From NCBI GenBank assembly GCA_013398295.1, contig VZSF01009127.1, positions 310,001-374,000 on the forward strand: DNA of 64,000 bases. The letters run 5' to 3'. How positions within the stretch are numbered: position 1 is the first letter of the stretch; each line of letters opens with the position of its first letter. The notes under the pieces were generated by a model. It saw only the letters and a list, made by a program, of their open reading frames with translations, made no database searches and was not told the origin of the DNA. Shown here one piece after another: positions 36,131 to 47,763 of this stretch. Origin of the DNA: Chionis minor. Lineage: Eukaryota > Chordata > Aves > Charadriiformes > Chionididae. A program made the translations under genes and the position numbers.

Positions 36131-39100
36131 GTGAGAAAGGCAAAATTAGTCTGACTTTGTAATGTCTTGCATTTGCTTTAAGAGTAGAAAGATACTCTTC
36201 AGTAACGAACTACTGTGTTTGGTCCTCTTCCTCTTAATTCTTCCAGGCTTTTCTGAAGCTTGCTTTATCTTAATGTATCATTTTTAATTTGAATGAATGA
36301 ATAAATGAGTACAATTAAAGGGGTGGGTCTGGTGCAGGCGAAAATAAAGGAGGGTTGTAATTTGCAGATTATTCATGCCAGAGCCTGGAATGAGCCTACC
36401 TGTTCTCAGTGTGTTGACTTGTGTGTGTGTTGTTTCATACTGACATATAATTTCTGTGTCACAGCACACTGGATAAATGCATATTTAGGTATAACACCAC
36501 AATATTTATCTTTAATCCGTGAATGAAGTATTTTTCAAGGAGTTTTTTGTGTGTATTTAGTAGAAGCAGATGTGAAAATAGTCTTAATTTTCATATCAGT
36601 GTATTGCATTTAGTCTAATGCTTTGGGTAAAAATACACGCGATCAAAACATTTTGTTTATTAGATTGCTTTTAGTAGTTTGGCTTTGTATGTCTTGCATT
36701 CGGACAGCTATTGCATTTTATAAGTAGGTGTTAAGTCCGCTAGCATGCATATACCTTGTGTATGCAGAATGGGTGAGTGTGGACACATTTCACTCTGCTC
36801 AGAGTGCTTTGTAAGGAGGCTTTGAGGAGGTATCTGTTCTTAATTTCATGTATTGGAATGGTTCCCTGTGTGCTTTCCATGATAGCAGAGCGTAGCCTCA
36901 CTGCCGTGTGTTTATTTTACTCACAGGAATAATCCCATTAACTTTTAAATTTACTGCAGTGGAATTACTGGTATGAGGAAGGACAGCTAATGTCTAATGG
37001 TCTTTTTGGGATCAGTGTGATGTGTGATATATAGCTTTTCCAGAGTTTTAGAATGACTCAATCATGGCTTTAAAATGGAAACTACTATCCTTTTGACAGT
37101 AAAACAACATTTGAAATGCAGCACTTTTAAGAATATGACTAAAAGCATTGCTGCCTAATGACATATGTTTAAAAAAAGGGAAATAGACAGTAGCAAAGAT
37201 TGACTCCAAGACAGTACCTGTTTTCTTTTGAAGCTTATCTTAAAAATTGCAATAAATAGTAGTAAACGGGTGAACTGTCTTAAACGGAACCACTGACAGA
37301 CCATCTGCTTATAGTATCGTAAATGTTGACGCCATAATTTGATGTATAAAGCAGCTATTTGCACATCAATTTACAGCTGGGTAAACTGCCAGGTGCCATG
37401 GGAGAAAGAGAAGAGTTAGTGGGCTTGTCTGACAGCTTCCCCCTCCACTGTGAACTCTCCCACCATTACCTAACTTTTTAACTCCAGTATACAGTCCCTC
37501 TCCATGTCTGCTGTTCTCTTTCTGTTAAATAAGAAAATGAAATCTCACCTGTAAAGAAATGTTTATTCTTTGCACTAAAATGCAAAGTGTTTTGCGGCAG
37601 GCTCGGGAAGGGGGGCAAGTGGGAGCAGGATTTTATAAAATCTGGCAGAAATTGCAAAGCCTGGACAGTTTATTATGTGGTGCCTTGCTCTCTGATCTCG
37701 TCGGCTTTACGCTTTATTGTTCCGAGGATTTCTGTGCTGCTTCTGCAGGAATACTTCTTTCCAGCATGCGTGGAGCGAGTGCAGAGCCCTTGACCTGGGA
37801 AGGTCTGACAGATTGCTCGGATTGAGCAATGGTGCTGGACACTGTTGGCTTTAGGTTCTTGAGCAAAGTGGAGCTGTTAAATCCCCCCAGTCTTCCTGAC
37901 TTGGAGCTTCATTTTTAGCGGTCCATTCCTGTAAGTGTGCAGGTATGTACATTCTTGAATAGAGACAAGCTTTAAACATTGCTCAGGGATGTCAGGGAAG
38001 TAAGACCCTGCTCCAAAATAAAAAGGAAAACTTTTTTGGCAAATTATTTCAAGATCCACGCTACTTCTTTAGGAAATAAATCTAAATCTGTATGTGGTTA
38101 GAGGGCAAAATGAGATGTAAAAAAACCCAAATGCACACAGATCAGTCACTTTGTAGAAGCACTGAATTTTTTAGTTACTAAGTGCTCACTTCTGTGGAGG
38201 AAAGAGTACATCTCTTTAGCAGATACTCAGCCATTAAAAAGGTTTAAAAAAAAAAAAAGAAAATCTTGTGCTTATAGTAAAACATCTAAACACAGAATTG
38301 CAGTATCTGTCATAAGTGCACCTTTCTCACTGACCTCAAGTGCTGGTGAGAGGTGGGGCTTCATTTCAACCAGGATGGACTTGAAATAGATGTTTTTCTT
38401 TACTCAAAGAATGTTGCAGAAATACTGTGTTAATGATTGCATTGGACTGAACGATTTTTTTTTTTATAACTTACTCTTTACTAAACTCATTTTCTTTGAT
38501 CTCTGCAGTAAAATTGCTGTGTATTTTAAAAGCTCGTAGGGAATCCTTTTTTCCTCTGAAAATATATTTTGTTCTTAAGATGTCCCTGTTCTTTGGCACA
38601 GGCAGAATGGAGAGATGGATTATCTTCTGTCCTCACATCGTGCCTGTCCCTCGCTCTGCTCTGCAACTGGCTGGACATTGAGGTGACAGGTTTTTCTGAG
38701 GTGAAAGCGTTTGCTGCCCAGGTTGCTTTCACAGCCAGCTCTATTGGCAAACTTGAGCACTGGCCTTCAGTGGCGTAGGTCTCTCTAGGGATTTGTTACC
38801 CTTTCAGTTGTCGCTTTGACCTATTATATCTCTTACAGTCTCAGTTTTGGTATATGCTATGGCTTTGGTCAGTGCAGTATCTGAGCCTCTCTGAAGGTTT
38901 AATGTGCTTATCCTCTTGGAGGCAGACAGCAATTATCCCTGTCTTCTGCAAGGAAGATAGTGGAGAGGGGAGGGTCAGGAGGAGATGTAAGCACTGCGAT
39001 TCGCAGCGCTTGACTTCTGGGTTTGGGAGGTGATGGGTGGCTCTTCGCAGAGGGCCAGTGGCATGTTGCCTGCTGTGGGCGAGGGTGCTGGGACCTGCAG

Positions 39101-39939
39101 GTGGCTGTGGGCTGCATGTATGAGGACAGCCTTCCCGCTTCTGCTTTGCAAAGAGAACTGAGGAGGCTTTGCGCCAGAATAATTGCCATGGGAGCATTCA
39201 GTGCATGCTGGGACTGTCTCACTGGTGGGGTTGGTGGTGGGAAACACCTCATTTTCCCTCACTCTTCCCTGGTATTGGAGTTGTGCAGGAGGCATGTTAG
39301 GAGAACTTTGACCAGGTAGAGCTGCCCAGGTGACCACTAGCTGTAAGGATGAGAAGGTGACGTAGCATGTACTATCACAGCAGATCAGGAAATACCTATA
39401 CGAGCTGGTCTGGCAGCCCTAAGGGAGAAGGTGACTCCTGCCCTTCATCTTTCCCCTGGCAAAGTCTTGAGCATCAGCGGGGTGTCAACTGGTACGGCCC
39501 TGAGCAAACAGTGCATTGATGGGTGGAGAGGAAGCACTCCCCTGCAGAAGGTGAGAACTTCTAGGTTTAGGTGGCTGTGTAGCAGGTATTGAGCCTGTAG
39601 GAGAGAGGGTAGGACCCTGTGCTTGCAGGCTTTCATGCCAGCTACTTCTTTTTGGTGCAGGTGGCAGTGCTGAAGTGTCTTGCCAAGGTATTAACTCCTG
39701 GATTCTCTAACCTGGATCACTTACTGTTAGAAAGAGGTCAGAACAACCAGATTGAACTTTGTAATTCTCTGAGGGGACAGAGAAACACCTGGGAGGAAAT
39801 AAATTATTCAGCATCAGTAATGTACATTTCATAATGTTTCTGGGTGGACCTGTATAATTTTTCAGACTGTTTTCCATATCCCAAACCAGTGAAATTACTT
39901 GGGGAAACTATCTGCATACTTGCCTTTGTAAGTTAATTT

Positions 39940-39958
39940 AAAAAAAAAAAAAAAAAAA
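39940..39958 (+). repeat. Poly-A tract (19)
   Basis: Nineteen consecutive A preceded by TTAATTT. No retroposed sequence was recognised upstream, so it is not clearly the tail of a retrocopy. Confidence 0.9.
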
Positions 39959-42900
39959 CAGTTATTTTGGTTTATCTGTCTTTGTTTTACTAATGTTCAC
40001 ATGCAGTTTCTTCTTAAAGTGTGTTGGCAATGTGCAGTTCCCACTAGCAACTTCCAGCCTCGTCCCTCAACAGAAATAGAAGGGATAAACTGTCAACCCC
40101 ACTGAAAAGCCAATAGATCATCTTAAACATTTTTTTTGCTCCTGAATGCTATCTAAGCATTATGTCAGTTCCTTTTTTTTCTACTTGAGTGAGCTCAGTG
40201 GCAGCAGAGTAGTCATTATTGTCAACAGGAAGGCTTTATTGGTGCTGGACAGTGAGGTCTTGCAAGTCCACTGGTAGTGAAAGCTGACAGCCTTGACAGC
40301 TCTGGATGTGGCTGTGCTGAGTTGCTTTCCTTTTGTTGAGTTTAGTTATATGCGTAACAGAATTTGTCCTTGTCTTTTAGGATACCTTTTAGGAACAGGG
40401 ACCTCACTGCTTTTAGCTGCTAATGCTCTGATTTTGGGAAGAAGGTGAGATTTCACCTCAGCACTGCCAGCAGGTGTTTTGATTGCATTGTGAAGCTGTT
40501 AGGATTTTAGGACTTGACTTCATGTGAGTGCTTAATAAAGTTCTTGCTTTAAGTAGAGCCTTCAACCATTTGCAGATACCCTGGGTCTGCAGGCGGCACT
40601 GGTATTTTGTTTCTCCATGCAGGCTGGTTGTCATGTCGCTGGTTGCAGTGCTGGTCGTATCTTGCCTTCAGTGGAAGCTTCTTTTTCGTTCTCAATGGCA
40701 AGGTGATACTTACTCAGATGGTTTCCCCAAAAGATTTGTGCTGCAGCCAGCTTGGAGGTCTCCTATTTTGTTGGTACAGTGTTGTTTCCAGTGGGTCTTA
40801 TGAGTGGGGCTGGAAGGATCTTACTGGATTTCTTCACAGTGAATAATTCCTCTTCAATTAAATAGTGATTTTGGTGGGAATGGGACTATTTGCCATTTAA
40901 AAAAAAGAAGGAAAAAGGAAACTATACTGGAGTTTTTAAGTTTCCAGACACTTTAGTGTCAAGCTAATAATCACCTGACCACTTCTGCTTTTAAGTTATG
41001 TGTGGTGGGAAGAACAAATGACTGTCTGTTGTCTTGAGTGCAAGTCCTTCTAAGGAAAAAAAATCTGCAGTTTCCTATTTGTTTTAGTGGTTATCGAAGT
41101 GCACTTTTGGTCCTGCTCCCTGGAGCTACGGCTGGTGCTGTGCCTGCCAGGGAAAAAATGCAGCCAACCCAAAGAACTTTGTCAAAGGGCAATATCACAC
41201 CCCTCGTAAACAGTGTATTCAAACAAATTACAGACATAATGCAGAAATTACTGGGTAAAATTCTCTGGCTGATGTTATGATTGCAGTTGTCCATCTGGCC
41301 TTAAAAACCTATGAATCTGTGATGCAGATTCTAGCATTTTGGCTCTTGCTATAAAAGGGAATCATGAGAAAACTTAGAGCAGAATGAAGCCAACATAATA
41401 AAATATAAATCTGCAGTTAATATTAGTTTGTGAGTTCATTAAGTAGTGTGTATTTTCTTCCTCCAGTGGGCTATAAATAATAGGTAGTGCTACAGCTTGC
41501 ACTCTGCTGTAGCTGGTTTCCACTGATGGAAATGTTTCCAAGGTTCTTGCCTGCGTGTTTTTTGTCCCAACTCAGAGTAACTAATTAATGCAAAACATCT
41601 GCTCACTGATGACTTTGATTTCTTTCAAGAGTTTATTTTTTTCATTTGTTTTTGCTTTCTTGGGTTATTTTGGACTGTCACTTGTTGGAGCGCCTTGGAT
41701 TTATACTTTTTGAAGAAATACTTGGCACAAAAGGGAAAACAGTTGGGAAATGAATGGCAACAATACCGCAATAAAACCAGTGAAGATTTATGAAGCGGGA
41801 AAACTTTGACTCGTGATGATAAAGAGTCCTCTGTAGTCAGCGTGTCTTGGTAGTGTTGTGAACTTCAGGGGTGCAGGAGGAAGGACGGGGAGTGTGCGGT
41901 GTAAGGAGAAAGCGGCTCTGTTAGTGATGATGTCTTTGGCAGCTATACCCCCTGTCTTGGGGAAGAGGAGGAGTGCAGAGGCGCGAAACTTGGTGGAAAG
42001 CCTGTGATGCTATTCAGGAGACCTCCCAACGAGGGTTCGGTGCAAAGCGCTGCTGTTGCCCCTTGTCGTGCACCTTGACTCCCATCCAGCAGAGCGTTTC
42101 ACCTTGTGCTTAATTGGCAGTGCGTGAGTATTCTCATGAGAGGATTCTCGCATGTATTTTACCTGTAGTTGCTCCCACAAGCTCTAAGTGTTGGGTCAGA
42201 GCTGGGGCTACCTTGATGTGGCTCTGACCCTTCCATGGGTGGCTGCGTCCCGTGGAGCGCCAGGAGCCAAAGGGTGCCAGGAGCTACTGGAGAATGTAGG
42301 AGCACTTGATTCACACCTTTTTTCATATGGGAGTTAAGATTCAGGTTACCCAAAACAATGTTCAGATTCCTGTTCAATTTGTAACAAATGTATTAAAGCA
42401 GAGTTTTGCTTCAGTTGTTTAAAACAAAACATTTTGATTCAAATGTTAATTGTTTAAAAATGTGCTACTTTAGAAAATCATTTGGTGTTTTGAAATATTT
42501 ATGCAGGCTTTAAGGAAGGTTTCTTCACTCCTGTTTGCTTTGTGATGGAAACGGTAGTTAGAGGGTATTGATTTGGTCAAAGAGAATGTTCTTTTCCTCC
42601 TGCTTTACGTGTATTTCAGTGAAATAATAAAAAAAATATTTATGGCTTTTACAGCTTCATGGCATAAACTCCATCAGCTTTTGATATCCTAACCGTTTTG
42701 CCTGTTCTAAAGTGATTTGTCAAGGATAAACTTTGGTAGAGCATGCCCTGTGGTAAGCAAATGGTGCTGCTGCAGAGCAGGACTACTCCAGTGTATAAGG
42801 ATTTATTGGAACACAGCTCAAAGACCATGACAACCCAGAAGAGTTCAGTCTTCCGTATGCCTGCAGAGACTTTACCGTGGTGTGGGCAATGAAGGCTTTC

Positions 42901-44640
42901 ATGGAAGATCCTTAGATGCTGAAATGGCAGGAGGATGTGTGGCTGGTAGTTATGAGAAATGCTCAGTGTTTTAGCCTGTTGGTGAGGGATTTTTGATTTT
43001 TTTCAGCTTGGTTTTTTTTTTAATTTTTTTATTTGAAATTGGAGTGAAGAAAATGAAGCTGCTTCAGCTGATCCTGCTCCTGACCAGAGCCAGAGGAGCC
43101 ATCTCACTTGAGTGGTATGACCAAAAAAATCTGTGGATCGGTGGCTTTTACTTGAGGCATTGTGTCATCATGACAGACCTGTCCCCCTTTTGTCTGGGCA
43201 AGCTAATGCTGCTGCATGGCATTCTTTTAGGCCGCCGTGTCAGATGGGGTGCTCTGCTGTGTGGGCAGCAATGTTGGTTTAGGTCCATGTTGAATCCCAT
43301 CAGCCCTAGCATTTCTTGTGCTTCCTTCCAGCCACAGTCGCTGTGTAGCCATAGTGAAGCTGCTAAATGCCATCTGTATGAACGTGGTGGGGACATTTGA
43401 GTAAAAAGCCGTATTCAGTCTTCCTGTCAGAGATTCCGGAGTGAAAAAATACTATGAATTCACCAGCTAGAGTTCAGGGCAAAGGTTTAGATCACTTCTG
43501 GTTTTATTCTAACTTGATTGCTCACCCATAGTAACTAGCCTGTCTGAGAATGAGTGTATGCAAATCCCCCAGGCTATTATTCTGTATTAAAAAAGAAAAA
43601 AAAAAAAAGGCTGTGGTATGACTTTAGACTTAATCATCATTTATCCTACCCTGAAGGCATGGAAGTTAATGATGATATAGATCTGTGCGGTTTTGTGTTC
43701 CCCTTGACTGAGCATTAGAAATAATTAGGGCTTGTGGGATGGATGCATTGATGGTGGAGATGAGCAGAAAACATTTTTGAATATGTGTGTGCGCCTCTTC
43801 CAAGTTTGCTGGCAAAGATACAGGTGCTAAGAGTGTGCTTATGGGCTCTGAGGTTTCTTGCTTGTTCGTCGAGACATAGCTAGCTGGTGCTGAGGAGAAA
43901 GGAAGTGGGAATAAATGAGTTTTGTTATTTTAGAGTTATTAGTTTAAAAGCCTCCAAAATAACTAAATAATAAAGTTGTGGGCCAAATATAGTTGCTAGC
44001 GATTTCTGGAGGGATTTCTTCAGCGGAGTAAGCTCTCCTGCATCCCAAGGGCTGCTGAGTACAGCTTGGTCCTTGGTCCAGGAGTCCCAAGCTATACAGG
44101 AACTGTCACTAGACCTCCTGAGGTATGGAAGCCTTAAGCACTGCAGTTGGAGGTTTTCTTTAATTTATCTCCTTCAGTGACCTGAGTGTTTGGGTTAGAT
44201 GGTTATTAGACAGCCATGGACAAATGCATGCTGATGGTTGTCACAGGCTGGCTCGGGAAGGAACTGGTTCTGCTGCTTTGGAGGAGACCTCTGGTCTCTT
44301 TCTCTATCTTGCTGCAGGTCGAACCAGGGACAGTTTCAGGGTTCTTTTTATTCAGATGCAAAAAAGCTTCATCTTTCCCCAAGCAGTCACACAGTGAGTT
44401 ATGGAAGCATCTGTTTGAGATGGCAGGAACCCTTCTCTAAAGTCTCTGCTAAAACCGCTTCCTTCATGTTGCATGTATGTACTTTACCTGCTGTTTGCCC
44501 ACTGTTTCTTTCCCAGCCTGGCCAATCCACAGATTTTTGATGAAAGCCATTTTAGCAAAAATGATGTTCCTTCCAGGCTGGAAGGTGGTGGAAGAGAGGT
44601 GGTGCTGAGCCTGCATGGAGTAGTGTAGTGGGTGTGCTGT

Positions 44641-44707
44641 GCAGACTTCAGGAGGGGAAAGGCTGGCCATGACTGGGTGGCGTATCTAATAGTAGGATGA
44701 TAGCAAT
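44641..44707 (+). repeat. 67-base dispersed duplication, copy 1
   Basis: The segment starting GCAGACTTCAGGAGGGGAAA is repeated in the same orientation at 45606-45671, 965 bases downstream. It has three substitutions and one single-base indel. The flanks do not match. It lies within the inferred EPHA5 intron 1. Confidence 0.9.
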
Positions 44708-45059
44708 CAACTGTGGTCTCTCCAGCAGTGTGGCATGGGAAGACTACCTGAGAGAGCGTCCTGGAAGTGTTGGTAGCACTGTCACTCCACAGAGCAGTCC
44801 AGGCACAGGGGGAGCCTAAAGTCACCTGTGTCATTTGTCTTCTTGGCATGTGAATTTTGGGTAACTGTGCAGCGCCTGTCAAAAGGTGTATCCCATCCTT
44901 GTCTATTTATTTTGCTTTATGCAGAATCCTACTAAAATAAGAGAGGAATTGAGCGTTTTCTAACTGGAGATTTAGTATTCAGCTCTGCTGGCTGACTCAC
45001 CGATAGGAAAATTCCCACTGACTTGAGTTAGAGTTGAATGGGTTGTATTTGGTTTTCAT

Positions 45060-45390
45060 ATGCAGAAAATTATTTTGAAATTGAAGTTAATAACAGCAAT
45101 TTAAAAATTGTCATTGATAGAAAGATAATACAATATTTAGTTGTATCATGTTCTTCTTACGAGCTGGTGTTTGAATAAAAGCACTTTTTCTGCTTTTTTC
45201 CTTAATTAGCATGTCATGAAGAAGTTTGTGGCATCAAACACACTATCTAATTACATTCATTAGTAGCATCTCCAGGACAAGTTTTAATTAAGTTGTACAA
45301 TGTAGATCAATACTTGTTTTGCATCTATTGCAACTTAAGACAGGAATATATTGTTCTGCACAGTTTAATTACAGTGATTGTAATAGAAGG
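45060..45390. other. EPHA5: Candidate conserved non-coding element
   Basis: This is a repeat-free AT-rich block of high complexity with repeated TAAT/ATTA cores, for example CTTAATTAGCATGTCATG near 45202 and TTTTAATTAAGTTG near 45283. Its texture resembles ultraconserved-type enhancers found in introns of neural genes. Only a cross-species alignment can support or dismiss it. Confidence 0.25.
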
Positions 45391-45605
45391 AATTTGGATA
45401 AACCTGCTGTTTTGGCGACTGCACTCCCTTCTCTTGCTTTTCAAAATAGTATGCATTTATAACATGTGACATGTTATTTATATATGTCCTATTTTGAAGG
45501 ATATTTTAAGATCATCCTTTTTATCCCATTAAAAAGAAAATGCAGGAGCACTTGGGTGCTGATGCTTGATTTCAGCTGGAGCAGACCTTAATGAGCATTT
45601 TACCT

Positions 45606-45671
45606 GCAGACTTCAGGAGGGGAAAGGCTGGCCATCACTGGGTGGCATACCTAATAGTAGATGATAGCAAT
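45606..45671 (+). repeat. 67-base dispersed duplication, copy 2
   Basis: This is the partner of 44641-44707. Differences lie at four positions: G to C, G to A, T to C, and loss of one G near the end. Unlike copy 1 it is followed by unrelated AT-rich sequence. Confidence 0.9.
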
Positions 45672-47698
45672 ACTTTTATTTTGCTTAGGCTGTGGGGTGG
45701 AAAGCCACCTAATTGTATGTTTACTTACTGTGGATGTAGTTCAGCTAGTCTCTTAGTATTGCTTCCACCAAATGTCCTGCAGTTCGGTAGCATTGCCAGC
45801 TCCCAACTGTTTTCTGTTTTGGCAGGAGAAAGCAATCTGGGCATGAAAACCCTGAGCTACCAAATGTTTTTGCTCAACATCACAAAAATGCACTTGATCA
45901 GGCAGAACATGTACATACCTTATGATAGTGTGCAGCATTAATACTTGCGTACATTGTGAAAATATCTAGACAGACAAATCTTTTTTTAAGATAAGTGCTT
46001 GATGCCAGAGCTGAGAACTGAAGTTTTTTTCTGCCTCAGCATTGTATATTTGTGTTTTGGGCTGTTTTTATGTACAAGGGACTACAGTTGTCAGCATTTA
46101 GTACAGTTCAATGATTAAGACCAACCTGACTGGGAGAACTTTGTTTTTTCAAACTACATCTGTTGTTTAATCTTTATTTGTTTTTTTAAAGGAGCATGCC
46201 TTTTAGTAGTTCTGGATTTTCTTACTATGCCTCTGTAAATAGTGTAACCCTGATATCTGAGGTACTCAGTTGGCAGCATTTTTAATTTTGTCTGCGGTGC
46301 CCTGCAGAGGTGTGAGCTGGGCCGGTGTAAGGAAGGGTCTGTATGCCTCATGGGTGTTTGCAGTGGTATATTTGGCTGCACAGAGGCAACAAATCAGCCT
46401 GATGCAAATACTAGGGGTGAGGGTTATGATACTAACATCATTTATGCCTGTGCACGCAACCTGATTGTTTCTCTTCTCTAGCAATATTGAAGTACCTACA
46501 TGGTTGGTGCTAAAGGAGTGAGCCCAGAGCTGCCGCCTCCCATTTCAGTCTTGTTCTTGGGCTAGATCATCATGGGCTGGAAAGTATTGAAAGTCCAGTT
46601 GTGAAAGCTTCCAGTGTGATTTTTAAAGAGTGCATAGTGTGGAGATCAGGAATTGAGGACCCAGGGAAATTGCTTCCTTTTCAGGAGGGACATGAGTACA
46701 AAAACTGAGGTATTAAGCAGAAAAATATACTGTGAGAAGCGAGTGTGGCAATCCAAAGAGAAGTAAATTGTGTGCTTCTAAAGCAGAAGAAAGTTCCTCT
46801 TAGGTTGACATTTTTGGATGACAGCTGTTGAACCAGAGACGAGCTTTTAACTTGGAGATTTAAAGCCCTGGGTACAGAAGGTGAAAGCTTAGCACCAAAA
46901 GCTGCTATAATTTTCCTTAGCTGACTTAAGCGCATGTAGATTTAATGACTTCATACTTTTTACTCAGTATTTCAGGTAATATGAAGGGAAAAATGTTAGA
47001 AGTTCAGGAATAGTTTTTTGCTGTTTAATGTAACACAGCTACTCCCAATTTTCGTGTGTGGAGAAAAAAACAGACCCCTTGGATATCTTACAGTGAAGTT
47101 GTCAAAGACTTGGGGAAGAATGTGGGAGAGGGAGAAAAGAATAGATTCCTGTTAACAGTAATACTGTAATACCTGCACATAAAATACTTAAAAAATTAAA
47201 TTCATGATGATCAAGAAACTCTGCGTGTTGTTTCTTCTTTCATTTTTGTCTTAAGGACCGTATTATGGTAAGAACATAAGCTACCCTTAGAAGCAGTGCG
47301 TGTGTAAACACACAGATGTTTGTAAGTGTATGTGTATACCTATATGCTGTATGTCTTGCATATACACATAAACAGACAGTGTGGATTATATATTTATTCC
47401 CCCCAAAAGCCTAGATCCTAAGAAAATGAAGGAGCTAGATCTTACAGAAGTTTAGTGCATTTGCAACTTGGCTTCAGTGGCAGATCTCAAAGGAATAAAG
47501 TAATGCATATATAGATTTGTTTTCAGTGTATGACCTCATTGTTAGAGGAGTTACTGCATTGTTATTCTGCTTTACAAAAATCCAACTTCCTTGGTTAATT
47601 ATAAACAGCCTGTTTACCATAGCCACCCAGACCTTGAAATATTTACTGATGTTTGTAATCCATCCATCTTCCTTAACAGCTTTTTCTCTTATTTTCAG

Positions 47699-47763
47699 TG
47701 AATTTACTGGACTCACGCACAGTAATGGGAGATCTAGGATGGATAGCCTACCCAAAAAATGGG
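47699..47763 (+). CDS. EPHA5: EPHA5 exon 2 (ephrin type-A receptor 5, partial)
   Basis: EPHA5 is a receptor tyrosine kinase of neurons that binds ephrin-A ligands and guides axons. This 65-base exon is preceded by a pyrimidine-rich tract ending ATTTTCAG and followed by the donor GTAAGT. Entered with one base from the previous exon, it reads (V)[19 protein letters not shown] then NG. That is the first stretch of the mature ectodomain, at the N-terminus of the ephrin-binding domain. Among Eph paralogues, the combination [12 protein letters not shown] fits EPHA5. From memory, EPHA3 has SKTIQGELGWIS and EPHA4 SRSVQGELGWIA. A 65-base second exon is typical of Eph genes. It ends in phase 0, before the Trp-Glu-Glu that opens exon 3. 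Exon 1 (start and signal peptide) is probably in the gap at 32525-33123, and exon 3 lies beyond the window. Confidence 0.95.

Larger units (their letters stand above)
33124..47698 (+). other. EPHA5: EPHA5 intron 1 (inferred)
   Basis: This is the span between the presumed first exon and exon 2. The donor site of exon 1 is not visible, so the left boundary is uncertain by several hundred bases. The + strand tends to excess G and T (36781-36840: T 20, G 17, A 12, C 11), as expected of a transcribed strand. Contents include homopolymer tracts near 33263, 33721 and 39940, a TTA repeat at 33457-33476, a duplicated 67-base segment (44641 and 45606), and AT-rich blocks near 35880 and 45060 that may be conserved non-coding elements. 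No transposon was recognised in it. Confidence 0.65.

Noticed and set aside
47305..47375. Alternating TG/TA/CA stretch as a structured RNA or Z-DNA element
   Set aside because: Only short, broken dinucleotide runs; no stable long hairpin could be traced by eye.
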